Positions 1 to 7,244 of a DNA stretch of 64,000 nucleotides are shown here, piece by piece. The notes under the pieces were generated by a model, which saw only the letters and a list, made by a program, of their open reading frames with translations, made no database searches and was not told the origin of the DNA. Both the position numbers and the translations under genes were made by a program. How positions within the stretch are numbered: the stretch's first letter is position 1; every line of letters begins with the position of its first letter. The stretch is from Saccharopolyspora sp. NFXS83 (GTDB taxonomy: Bacteria; Actinomycetota; Actinomycetes; Mycobacteriales; Pseudonocardiaceae): NCBI RefSeq assembly GCF_026241095.1, contig NZ_JAPFGB010000002.1:62001-126000 (forward strand). Reading direction: 5' to 3'.

Positions 1-429
1 GTGCATGTCGGCGGCGAGCGCCTCCGGCTCCTCGAAGTCCCGCCAGCTGATCCGCCGATCCACCGCGGTTCCGGCGCCGCACGGGCCGAAGACCGCGCGG
101 GTGAGCTGCAGCAGGTCGAGCTCCACGGTGGCGTGCGCGGTCTCGTCGCCGTCCGGGTCGCCCACCGTGGTCACCGTCTCCGCACCTGCCGAGCGCACGG
201 AGCACGGCGTGGTCGCACCGTCGTGACCGAGCTCGAACCGCACGGTGATCGGACGTTGCGCCAGCTGCGGAATCGCGCCGAGCTCGGCCCGGTGGACCAG
301 CTCGTCCAGCAACGCGGACGCGACCCATTCCTCGCCCAGCTCCCGGATCGCTTCCCGGATCCGCTCGTCCCCACCGCCTGCGGCCAGGATCAGCTTCCGG
401 ATCCGTGCGGCTTCCTGGCTGGATTGCAT
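1..429 (-). CDS. TylE/MycE-like sugar O-methyltransferase, N-terminal part (cut by window edge)
   Basis: Partial gene; 143 codons from the ATG at 427-429 run leftwards off the window without a stop. The start has a good ribosome-binding site (AAGGA seven bases upstream). The visible part looks like the N-terminal auxiliary domain that precedes the SAM-binding fold in macrolide sugar O-methyltransferases of the MycE/TylE type, with a helical start (about residues 1-60) followed by beta-rich sequence containing VRFELGHDG and ATVELDLLQL. TylE/MycE methylate the 2-hydroxyl of a 6-deoxyallose on a macrolide. The catalytic domain lies outside the window, so activity cannot be judged. It is divergent from a TylF-like gene, which is the enzyme that acts after TylE in tylosin biosynthesis, and this supports the call. 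Family assignment is from recognition of the pattern, not a search. Confidence 0.6.
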   Translation of the reverse strand, partial: MQSSQEAARIRKLILAAGGGDERIREAIRELGEEWVASALLDELVHRAELGAIPQLAQRPITVRFELGHDGATTPCSVRSAGAETVTTVGDPDGDETAHATVELDLLQLTRAVFGPCGAGTAVDRRISWRDFEEPEALAADMH

Positions 430-622
430 GCTTACCGTCCTTCTCCTCAAGGCAAGGGAATTCCGTGGCCGGGCCGGAAGTGCTTCGATTCGGGTCCGGC
501 GGCGAACCCGGCGATCTCCCGCGTTCCCCGCGGCGCGGGCCGAGCCGGGGTGTCCTCCACACATGAGCCGCGGCACCGGGGATCCGGTGCTGAAGCTACC
601 GAAGGGCCCTCGCGCGCGGCAA

Positions 623-642
623 CCGATCACCGAAACGATCGG
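623..642. promoter_or_regulatory. Small dyad (possible operator)
   Basis: Perfect inverted repeat CCGATC, 8-nt spacer, GATCGG in the middle of the divergent region. The size and spacing would suit a dimeric regulator, but a 6-bp dyad in high-GC DNA can easily be chance and no regulator gene is in the window. Confidence 0.2.
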
Positions 643-687
643 AACGCGCAATCGACTGTGGTGCAACGGAAAACGCGGCCTCCGGTG

Positions 688-716
688 TTGACGCCCCCGC
701 GCCCGTTACCAAGGAT
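688..716 (+). promoter_or_regulatory. Candidate promoter for the TylF-like gene
   Basis: TTGACG at 688-693, a 17-bp spacer, then AAGGAT at 711-716. The -35 is close to the consensus of vegetative sigma factors and the spacer is optimal; the -10 is a weaker TAnnnT-like match. A start near 723 would give a leader of about 60 bases before the GTG at 784. Confidence 0.4.
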
Positions 717-783
717 CGACGCCGTACCCCGCGAGCCCAGCCGCTCGCGTGCACTGGGGAGCTCAGCTACGAGGAGACCATCG

Positions 784-1620
784 GTGAACGACATGACCTC
801 GGTGACCGGTCCTGCAGGTGGATCCGCGGGAGCGGGCAGCAGGGACGCCTACCTCGACCTGCTCAAGCGGTGCCTGACCCGGTACGCCGGTGGCGAGGTC
901 TTCCTCGGCGAACCGCTGGAGAAGCCGACGTGGGCCACCGACGACAGCACGACGATGGCCGACCTGGAGGAAGGCCGCTACGCGCACCAAGATGCCGACA
1001 CCATGCTCGGCTGGTACCGGCTGGACAACGTCCGCGAGTGCATGGAGAGCGCGCTGGCCGAAGGCGTTCCCGGCGACTTCGTGGAGACCGGCGTTTGGCG
1101 CGGCGGCACCTGCATGTTCATGCGGGGCGTCCTGCGGGCGTGGGACGTGCGGGACCGCGCCGTGTGGGTCGCCGACTCGTTCAACGGCTTCCCACCGCCC
1201 GACGTGGCGCAGTACCCCGCGGACGAGCGGTTCGCCAGTCCGCTCGCACAGCAGTCCCTGGACTCCATGCCGTACTCGCACTCGATCGGCCTCGCGGAGG
1301 TGCGATCCCGGTTCCAGCGCTACGGCCTGCTCGACGACCAGGTCCGCTTCCTGCCCGGCTACTTCCGGGACACGATCCCGCAGGCCCCGATCGAACGGAT
1401 CGCGGTGCTGCGGCTCGACGGCGACCTCTACGAGTCCACCGACGTCGTGCTGCGCCACCTCTACGACCGGCTGTCGGTCGGCGGGTACTGCATCGTCGAC
1501 GACTTCAGCCTCGAGCCGTGCGTGCGGGCGGTGGAGGACTTCCGCGCCGAACGCGGCATCACCGAGCCGATCGAGAAGATCGACTGGACCGGGGTCTACT
1601 GGCGCAAGACCAGTGCCTGA
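784..1620 (+). CDS. TylF/MycF-like sugar O-methyltransferase
   Basis: 278 aa. SAM- and metal-dependent O-methyltransferase of the TylF/macrocin 3-O-methyltransferase family. It shows the family signatures: GDFVETGVWRGGT (SAM site, about residues 100-112), WVADSFNGFPPPD, RLDGDLYEST, and VGGYCIVDD near the C-terminus. The Asp of LDGD and the paired Asp of IVDD correspond to the metal-binding acidic residues of MycF. TylF/MycF methylate the 3-hydroxyl of an already 2-O-methylated 6-deoxyhexose, so with the TylE-like neighbour it could make a di-O-methyl sugar; the hydroxyl and sugar acted on here are not provable. The GTG at 784 is chosen because GAGGAG lies 7 bases upstream; an ATG at 793 is the alternative. 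The frame is open far upstream but lacks coding character there. Confidence 0.85.
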   Translation: MNDMTSVTGPAGGSAGAGSRDAYLDLLKRCLTRYAGGEVFLGEPLEKPTWATDDSTTMADLEEGRYAHQDADTMLGWYRLDNVRECMESALAEGVPGDFVETGVWRGGTCMFMRGVLRAWDVRDRAVWVADSFNGFPPPDVAQYPADERFASPLAQQSLDSMPYSHSIGLAEVRSRFQRYGLLDDQVRFLPGYFRDTIPQAPIERIAVLRLDGDLYESTDVVLRHLYDRLSVGGYCIVDDFSLEPCVRAVEDFRAERGITEPIEKIDWTGVYWRKTSA

Positions 1621-1650
1621 CCACCCCAGCACCTTGGTCGCGGAGGCATC

Positions 1651-2898
1651 ATGAGGGTCGCTCTGGTCCCGTTCGGCTCGCGCGGCGACGTGCAGCCCTT
1701 CCTCGCCCTCGGCAGCGCGCTGCGCGCTCGCGGGCACGAAGTCGACCTGGTCACGAGCGGGGATTTCCAGGAACTCGCCGACGAAGCCGGGTTGAACCTC
1801 GAACCCACCCCGGTCAGCACCGGCAGCTTCTTCGAGATCCCCGAGGTCGTCGAGTCCCTGCGCCAGAGCCCGTCGGTGCTGCGGATGACGCGCCGGCTAC
1901 CGGGCACCAGCGCGGAGGCGTACGCGAGCCTGCTGGAGCGCATCGACGCCGCCTGCTCGAACGCGGACTTCACGGTGAACGCCGTGTTCACCAAGGGGAT
2001 CAGCGTCGGACGCCCGGAACGGCCGTGGTGCGGGACCTCGTGGTGGCCGGTCACCTCCACGCGGGCGTTCCCCGCGTTCGGGGCACCGGAACTACCTCTG
2101 GGCGGGCTGTACCACCGGTTCACCCACCTGGTCTCGGGCGAACTCGAATGGGCCAAGACGCGGCGGATGGTGAACGGATTCCGGGCGCACCGCGGGCTCG
2201 ATCCGCTGGGGCTGCGGTCGCCGTACCGCGCGCTGGGCGGCCGGGAACCCATGCTCTACCCGTTCAGCCCGAGCATCATCCCGCCGCCCGCCGACTGGCC
2301 GCGCAACTGCCACGTCACCGGCTACTGGTTCTGGAAGCGCGATTGGCAGCCGCCGCCGGAGCTCGTGGACTTCCTCGCCGACGAGCCGAACCCGCTGGTT
2401 GCGACGTTCGGCAGCACGTGGCCGGTGCACCACGAGGAGCTGACCCGCGCCGCGCTCATCGCGGCGGCGGAACGCACCGGCAAGCGGATCATCGTGGTGG
2501 GCGGCCGGGAGGAACCGCTGCGGGAGGGCGACCTGCAGATCGCCGAGGCCGATTACGAGTGGCTGTTCCCGCAGGCGTCGGCGGTGATCCACAACGGTGG
2601 TTACGGCACCATGGCCGAGGTGCTTCGAGCGGGGGTTCCGCAGGTCGTGGTCCCCACTTTCGCCGATCACCCCTTCTGGGCGGCGAAAGCGCATCGGCTG
2701 GGTGTGGCGGCCGAGCCGATCCCGTTCGCCTCGATGCGGATCGACCAGGTGGTGCGCGGCGTGGAGGAAGCAGTCGGTTCCGCGGCCATGGCGGCGCGGG
2801 CCGCGCTGGTCGGCTCCCGGGTCCGAGCGGACCGGGGCGCCGAGCGGGCGTGCGAGGTCATCGAAGACCACTTCGAGCGACACCTCTCGGGATCTTGA
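1651..2898 (+). CDS. GT-B glycosyltransferase (sterol/antibiotic UGT type)
   Basis: 415 aa. Transfers an activated sugar, presumably an NDP-6-deoxyhexose, to the antibiotic or to its first sugar. The N-terminus has the glycosyltransferase-28 pattern (FGSRGDVQPFLALGSAL, residues 8-24). The C-terminal donor-binding half carries IHNGGYGTMAEVL and PTFADHPFWAA, the equivalent of the HGGxGT nucleotide-diphosphate loop of GT1 enzymes. It is 30 bp downstream of the TylF-like gene, with GGAGG just before the ATG, so the two are probably one transcript. It differs clearly from the second glycosyltransferase at 3030-4244, consistent with two sugars being attached in turn. Deoxyallosyl- and rhamnosyltransferases both occur in this broad family; I cannot say which this is. 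Confidence 0.85.
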   Translation: MRVALVPFGSRGDVQPFLALGSALRARGHEVDLVTSGDFQELADEAGLNLEPTPVSTGSFFEIPEVVESLRQSPSVLRMTRRLPGTSAEAYASLLERIDAACSNADFTVNAVFTKGISVGRPERPWCGTSWWPVTSTRAFPAFGAPELPLGGLYHRFTHLVSGELEWAKTRRMVNGFRAHRGLDPLGLRSPYRALGGREPMLYPFSPSIIPPPADWPRNCHVTGYWFWKRDWQPPPELVDFLADEPNPLVATFGSTWPVHHEELTRAALIAAAERTGKRIIVVGGREEPLREGDLQIAEADYEWLFPQASAVIHNGGYGTMAEVLRAGVPQVVVPTFADHPFWAAKAHRLGVAAEPIPFASMRIDQVVRGVEEAVGSAAMAARAALVGSRVRADRGAERACEVIEDHFERHLSGS

Positions 2899-2912
2899 TC
2901 CGCGCCGCGGGC

Positions 2913-2930
2913 CGGGGACGCGGGTCCCCG
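2913..2930. terminator. Hairpin between convergent glycosyltransferase genes
   Basis: Perfect 7-bp stem CGGGGAC/GTCCCCG with a GCGG loop, 15 bases after the stop of the rightward gene and before the stop of the leftward one. There is no T tract on either side, as is common in actinomycetes. Confidence 0.4.
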
Positions 2931-3029
2931 CACGCCGGACCACGCCGCGCGCCTCCCGGCCCGGCCTCGAAGTCACCGGACCGAGCCGACGTGGTCGCGT
3001 CCCGGTGCCCGGCGGTGCGGCGGTCCGGC

Positions 3030-4244
3030 TCAGAGCAGTGCCGACAGCCGCTCGACGGCGTCGGCCGGGGTCGGCTGCACGCGCATCTCGGCTGCCAGCC
3101 GCCGCGCCGCCGCGCGTCGTGCGGGATCGTCGAGGATCCCCGCCAGCGCCTCGCGAACGTCGGCGTCCCCGGCCTGACCGCGGGACAGCAGCACGGCCGA
3201 ACCCTGCGCGGCGAACCGGGAACTCGCGGCCTCGTGCTCGTGCATCATGCCGAGGATGAGCTGTGGGACCCCGCAGCTCGCCGCGGTGAACAAGGTGCCC
3301 GAGCCGCCGTGGTGCACGACCGCGTCGCACGTGGGCAGCAGCGCGTTCAGGGGTACCGGTTCGACGCGCACGTTCGGCGCCGGTTCGATCCGTGCCGCGT
3401 CCGCGCCGCGCGCGGCGACGACCACGTCGACGTCGGGGCCGAGGTCGCCGATCGCCCGCAACGCCGTCGGCACCCCGAAGAACTCCTCGCCGAGGGTCGC
3501 GGTCGAGGCCAGCCCCCAGGTCACGCAGATCCGCGGGCGCCCGGGCGCGTCCCACAACCACTCCGGAACGGTTTCCTCCCCGTTGTACGGGGTGTAGCGC
3601 ACCGGGACCGTGTTCGCGGCCCCGGGAACCTGCAGGCTCGGCGGACAGGGATCCACGGTGCGCACCGCGAGGTCGTCCCCGGGGGTGGCGCCGTACCTGT
3701 CGAACAGGTCGAGCAACCGGGGCGGCCACGGCAGCGCCTCCCACGGGACCGCGCGAGCCGGCGCGTTCCGGTCGAAACCGGTGCCGGGCAACCGGAACCA
3801 CCGCGGCGAGTCCACGCCCCACAGGTGGCGGACCGGAACCGCGCCGGTGGCCTGCGCGGCGATCGGGCCCGCGTAGGCCAGCGGATCGGAGATCACCAGG
3901 TCCGGCCGCCACGCGCGGGCGAAACCGACCAGGTCTTCGGCCATCGCCTCCGCGATCCGCGCGTAGTTGTCGACCGGGCCCGCGACCAATGCGTCGACCA
4001 GCTCGTCGCCCTCGGACGCTGCTCGTTCCATGCCGAGCCATTCCCGGTTCCGCTCCGGTGCCTCGATCAGCTCCGGGCGGGAGCGGACGCGGACGACCGG
4101 CACTCCGGAGCGGTCGACCGCGTCAGCCACCTGGTCACCGGTGGCGACCCGAACGTCGTGCCCGGCGAGCCGGAAGGCCCAGGCCAGCCCGACGGTCGGG
4201 AAGTAGTGGGTCGGGAACGGAAGCGGGACGAACAGCACGCGCAC
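3030..4244 (-). CDS. GT1-family antibiotic glycosyltransferase (DesVII/EryCIII-like)
   Basis: 404 aa. Glycosyltransferase of the macrolide deoxysugar type. The N-terminal acceptor half begins VRVLFVPLPFPTHYFP and continues GLAWAFRLAGHDVRVA, the usual opening of this family. The donor half has VVHHGGSGTLFTA and GVPQLILGMMHEHEAA. I start at the GTG at 4242-4244 because GAGGAG lies just upstream and the family N-terminus begins exactly there; the frame is open 38 codons further but reads as non-coding. Many enzymes in this group need a P450-like auxiliary protein (DesVIII, EryCII, TylM3). None is visible here, since both P450s in the window keep the heme cysteine. Convergent with the other glycosyltransferase and divergent from the free acyltransferase. 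Probably adds one of two deoxysugars. Confidence 0.85.
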   Translation of the reverse strand: MRVLFVPLPFPTHYFPTVGLAWAFRLAGHDVRVATGDQVADAVDRSGVPVVRVRSRPELIEAPERNREWLGMERAASEGDELVDALVAGPVDNYARIAEAMAEDLVGFARAWRPDLVISDPLAYAGPIAAQATGAVPVRHLWGVDSPRWFRLPGTGFDRNAPARAVPWEALPWPPRLLDLFDRYGATPGDDLAVRTVDPCPPSLQVPGAANTVPVRYTPYNGEETVPEWLWDAPGRPRICVTWGLASTATLGEEFFGVPTALRAIGDLGPDVDVVVAARGADAARIEPAPNVRVEPVPLNALLPTCDAVVHHGGSGTLFTAASCGVPQLILGMMHEHEAASSRFAAQGSAVLLSRGQAGDADVREALAGILDDPARRAAARRLAAEMRVQPTPADAVERLSALL

Positions 4245-4350
4245 GGGTGCTCCTCGGTAGTGCCGGACGTGGCGACGCGGAGGCGTTTCAGGTGTCTCGG
4301 GCACCCAAGCACGTTTCCACCATTCCGGACGAGACCGGCAGGATTCGTGG

Positions 4351-4426
4351 TCGAACACCGCGCGCGACGCCGTCCGCCGCCCGTCCGGTCAGACTGAAGG
4401 TCCGAACGAATCTGTGGGGTGTTCGA
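4351..4426. promoter_or_regulatory. 9-bp inverted repeat ending at the acyltransferase start codon
   Basis: TCGAACACC at 4351-4359 is the exact reverse complement of GGTGTTCGA at 4418-4426, which abuts the ATG at 4427 and includes part of its only SD-like sequence (GGGG at 4416-4419). Paired in RNA, the arms would hide that site; in DNA they could be operator half-sites. A chance match is possible. Confidence 0.3.
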
Positions 4427-5770
4427 ATGTCCTCTTCCGGGATCGACGATGCCGCGACGGTGCTCCCGCTGTCGGCCGGGTCGGCGGGTGAGCTGCGCGA
4501 GCTGATGGGCTCCTACCTCGACTTGGCGCGGCGAACGCACGGCCAGCCCTCCTTCTCCGAGCTGTGCCGCACGGCCGGCCGTGCCCCGGCAGGCGCCCAT
4601 CGAGCGGGTTTCGTGGCAGGCGACTACCCGGAGCTCGCCGAGCGGCTGGCCGAAGCGATCGCCGCGCCCGCACCCGAACCACCGGCGGCACCTGGCGGGC
4701 TCGCCTTCGTCTTCGCCGGGCAGGGCTCGCAGTGGACCGGCATGGGACGCCGGTTGCTGGCGACCGAGCCCGTCTTCCACGCGGCGCTGCACGAGTGCGA
4801 CCGCGCGATGCGCGCGCACGTGGACTTCTCGGTGGTGGACCAGCTCACCCGCGACGACTCCCGGTTGCAGGAGATCGACGTGCTGCAACCGACGATGGTG
4901 TCCTTGCAGATCGCGTTCGCCGCGCTGTGGCGCAGCTGGGGAATCCAGCCCGACGCCGTCGTCGGGCACAGCATGGGCGAGATCGCCGCCGCGCACGTCG
5001 CGGGAGCGCTGAGCCTGGCGGACGCCGCCGCGGTCGCCTGCCGCCGCAGCGCGCTGCTGCGGCGGATCACCGGCAAGGGGGCGCTGGCGGTGACGGAGCT
5101 GTCCCAATCAGCGGCCCGCGAGCTCGTCGCGGGAACCGGGGGCAAGGTCGCCGTCGCCGGGTCCAACAGCCCGGTGTCGACGGTGCTCGCGGGCGATGCC
5201 CACTCCCTCGGCGAGCTCGAGCGCGTCCTCGGCGAACGCGACGTGTACTGCAAGCTGATCCGCAACACCGTCGCCTCGCACAGCCACTACGTGGACGAGC
5301 TGCGCGACGACCTGCACCGCGCGCTGGCGGGGCTGCGGCCGGGACGGGCGGACGTGCCGATCTACTCCACCGCGACCGCGCGCCGGCTGGAGGGCCCGGA
5401 GATCACCGCCGAGTACTGGATGAGCAACCTGCGGGAACCGGTCCGCTTCGCCGACGCCGTCGGGATGCTGCGGGCCGACGGCCATCGGACCTTCCTGGAG
5501 ATCAGCCCGCACCCGGTGCTGCTGTCGGCCGTGCGGCAGTGCCTGGCCGACGATGACGCGCCGAGCAGCACGCTCCCGTCCGGCCGCCGCGATGCCGAGC
5601 GCTCGGCGGTGCTGGATTCGCTTCGAGGGCTGTTCGAACTGGGTCACGCGCCGGATTGGCGGAGCGTGCACCGCGACGGCTGCGCCACCGGTGCCGCGAG
5701 CCGGGCGTCCGTGCGCTCGCTGACGCCCTACCAGTCGGCCGTCCGCGACGCCGTGTTCGCCGCGCGGTGA
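4427..5770 (+). CDS. Free-standing PKS acyltransferase (KirCII-like, probably ethylmalonyl-specific)
   Basis: 447 aa. Discrete trans-acting acyltransferase that loads an extender unit onto an ACP of the AT-less synthases. Order: a KS-AT-linker-like segment (about 10-85), the AT fold opening FAGQGSQWTGMG, the nucleophile in GHSMGE (Ser182), the specificity region NTVASHSHY (His285), and a short post-AT tail. VASH belongs to the ATs that take branched malonyl units, not the AFH malonyl type. The flanking linkers suggest descent from a cis-AT module. In the kirromycin cluster the equivalent gene, KirCII, delivers ethylmalonyl-CoA to the last ACP before the glycine module; I infer the same role here. 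Start ATG has only a weak GGGG site. Ends in a strong bidirectional terminator. No crotonyl-CoA carboxylase for ethylmalonyl-CoA lies in the window. Confidence 0.85.
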   Translation: MSSSGIDDAATVLPLSAGSAGELRELMGSYLDLARRTHGQPSFSELCRTAGRAPAGAHRAGFVAGDYPELAERLAEAIAAPAPEPPAAPGGLAFVFAGQGSQWTGMGRRLLATEPVFHAALHECDRAMRAHVDFSVVDQLTRDDSRLQEIDVLQPTMVSLQIAFAALWRSWGIQPDAVVGHSMGEIAAAHVAGALSLADAAAVACRRSALLRRITGKGALAVTELSQSAARELVAGTGGKVAVAGSNSPVSTVLAGDAHSLGELERVLGERDVYCKLIRNTVASHSHYVDELRDDLHRALAGLRPGRADVPIYSTATARRLEGPEITAEYWMSNLREPVRFADAVGMLRADGHRTFLEISPHPVLLSAVRQCLADDDAPSSTLPSGRRDAERSAVLDSLRGLFELGHAPDWRSVHRDGCATGAASRASVRSLTPYQSAVRDAVFAAR

Positions 5771-5775
5771 AGGAC

Positions 5776-5807
5776 CCGGTGGTGCGAATTCCCCTTCGCA
5801 CCACCGG
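5776..5807. terminator. Bidirectional terminator
   Basis: Perfect 13-bp stem CCGGTGGTGCGAA/TTCGCACCACCGG with loop TTCCCC, filling the 43-bp gap between the convergent stops at 5770 and 5814. The A/T pairs sit next to the loop, so it works equally as a terminator for either strand. Confidence 0.75.
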
Positions 5808-5813
5808 ATCGGG

Positions 5814-6770
5814 TCACCTCCGCCGTGCGACGTGCTGCCGGTAGCTCTCCATGGGCAACCCGCTCAGCCACGGCACGACGCCGAGCCGGTGCAGCACGCG
5901 GATGGTCCGGCTCGGCCGGTATCCGGCGAAGGCTCCCCCGAACATCAGGATGCGGCTGTGCTCCTGGACCCGGCGCGCCAGCGCGGACATCCGCTCCCGC
6001 GCGAGCGCGCGGTGGAAGTGGCTGTCCGGCGCCATCCGCGCCCGGACCGCGGCCCGCACCTGCTCGGACAGGTCGAATTCCCGCACCCAGTCGAGTCCTT
6101 CGACGCCGGGCGCGAGCCGCTGGAAGTGCGCGTAGCGCTGGCGGGTGAACAGGTCGATGTGGGTGAGGTGGCCGCCTGGTCTGAGGACCCTGGAGACCTC
6201 GCCGAGGAACCTGCCGAGATCGGGATAGGTGTGCGAGCTCTCGATGTTCACCACGACGTCGACCGCACCGTCTTCGAAGGGCAGCTCCTCGGCGTCTCCG
6301 TGCACGAACCGCAGCTGCTCGCCCCGCGCCAGCAGCGCGTTCGCCCGCCGGACCGCCATCGGCGACAGGTCCACCCCGACGAACCGGGCGGTGGGCACCG
6401 CTCGGGACAGGAAGTTCAGCCCTTCCCCCGGCCCGCACCCGATTTCGAGCACCGTCTTGCCCGCGTAATCGTCGAAGGACATTGGAATCCCGCGCAGCGC
6501 CTGGAAGTACAGCTGCTCGCTGAACCCGTCGGTGCCGAACCGGCCGAAGTCCGCGATGGTTCGCTCGATATCCCGCACGACCTCCGGGTCGTGCATCCCC
6601 CAGTTCCACAGGTCGTTGCCGGAGCTCCGCTCGACCGCCAGGTCGTAGATGGTGGCGCTGGCGGTCTTCATCCGCTCGGCCTCGGCACCGCGCCGCGGCG
6701 TGCCGGTCTCGTCGAGGTTGATGGCCGCCAAGCCGGTGCTGAACGCTGTCATGATCTCGGGCGTGCTCAC
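5814..6770 (-). CDS. SAM-dependent class I methyltransferase
   Basis: 318 aa. Has the Rossmann SAM-binding motif VLEIGCGPGEG (about residue 109), the acidic residue at the end of strand 2 (FVGVDLSP), and the later motifs HGDAEELPF and VLRPGGHL, as in small-molecule methyltransferases of the Methyltransf_11 group. A helical N-terminal extension (about 1-100, with SGNDLWNWGM) precedes the fold. I choose the GTG at 6768-6770 because GGAGG lies 5 bases upstream; a GTG 11 codons earlier is the alternative. Last gene of the leftward run, 32 bp after panD. Elfamycins carry a chain methoxy group and glycosylated ones carry O-methyl sugars; this enzyme could serve either, and the sequence does not decide. 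Confidence 0.75.
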   Translation of the reverse strand: MSTPEIMTAFSTGLAAINLDETGTPRRGAEAERMKTASATIYDLAVERSSGNDLWNWGMHDPEVVRDIERTIADFGRFGTDGFSEQLYFQALRGIPMSFDDYAGKTVLEIGCGPGEGLNFLSRAVPTARFVGVDLSPMAVRRANALLARGEQLRFVHGDAEELPFEDGAVDVVVNIESSHTYPDLGRFLGEVSRVLRPGGHLTHIDLFTRQRYAHFQRLAPGVEGLDWVREFDLSEQVRAAVRARMAPDSHFHRALARERMSALARRVQEHSRILMFGGAFAGYRPSRTIRVLHRLGVVPWLSGLPMESYRQHVARRR

Positions 6771-6802
6771 TTCGGCCTCCAGCCGGGAACGGGGACTGCG
6801 CA

Positions 6803-7222
6803 CTATCGGTCGAGGAGGTCGCCGCGGCTCAGCCCGGCCCCCTCCGGCACCGCTGCCGGGTCGTCCCCGCGCAGCACCGGGCGGTTGCGCTCGTCGACGA
6901 ACACCACGCGGGGTGCGTGCTCGCGCGCCGACTCGTCCGGGACGGACGCGTAGGAGATGACGATGACCAGGTCGCCCGGACTGATCAGCCGCGCGGCGGC
7001 ACCGTTGATCCCGATGATCCCGCTGTCGGCGGGGCCTTCGATGACGTAGGTGGACAACCGCGCCCCGTTGTCGATGTCGACCACGTCGACCTTCTCACCG
7101 GGCAGGAGGTCGGCCGCCTCCATCAAGACCCGGTCCACGGTCAGCGAACCGACGTAGTGCAGATCGGCCTGCGTGACGGTCGCGCGGTGGATCTTGGACT
7201 TGAGCATGTCTCGATAGATCAT
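6803..7222 (-). CDS. panD: Aspartate 1-decarboxylase, beta-alanine supply (KirD counterpart)
   Basis: 139 aa, normal length for PanD. Pyruvoyl enzyme converting L-aspartate to beta-alanine. The start [17 protein letters not shown], the self-cleavage site YVGS (Gly25-Ser26, where Ser becomes the pyruvoyl group), the STYVI strand and [10 protein letters not shown] are all standard. One change from E. coli PanD is Gln in TQADL where the usual residue is His. Placed 22 bp after a P450 and 32 bp before a methyltransferase, inside the cluster rather than with pantothenate genes. In kirromycin biosynthesis a dedicated PanD (KirD) feeds beta-alanine to the final NRPS module to build the pyridone, and the NRPS at 14296-17427 fits that use. 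Confidence 0.95.
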   Translation of the reverse strand: MIYRDMLKSKIHRATVTQADLHYVGSLTVDRVLMEAADLLPGEKVDVVDIDNGARLSTYVIEGPADSGIIGINGAAARLISPGDLVIVISYASVPDESAREHAPRVVFVDERNRPVLRGDDPAAVPEGAGLSRGDLLDR

Positions 7223-7244
7223 GATTCCCCTGCCCGTGCGGAGC

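Larger units (their letters stand above)
430..783. other. Divergent intergenic region between two sugar methyltransferase genes
   Basis: 354 bases with no supportable gene. It must hold the start signals for the leftward TylE-like and rightward TylF-like genes. It contains a perfect 7-bp hairpin with a 4-nt loop at 573-590 (GCACCGG/CCGGTGC), a 6-bp dyad CCGATC-N8-GATCGG at 623-642, and a promoter-like pair at 688-716. Short frames crossing it have poor coding character and are treated as chance. Confidence 0.6.

Noticed and set aside
1-783. Extension of the TylF-like reading frame to the window's left edge
   Set aside because: The extra 261 codons are antisense to the TylE-like gene or cross the intergenic gap, and the family N-terminus and ribosome-binding site fit the GTG at 784.
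4245-4358. 38-codon upstream extension of the minus-strand glycosyltransferase
   Set aside because: The family start sequence begins at the internal GTG, which has GAGGAG upstream; the extension is Arg/Pro/Trp-rich and not family-like.
870-4397. 1175-codon plus-strand frame across the methyltransferase and both glycosyltransferases
   Set aside because: It is out of frame with the plus-strand genes and antisense to the minus-strand one, and it shows no domain.
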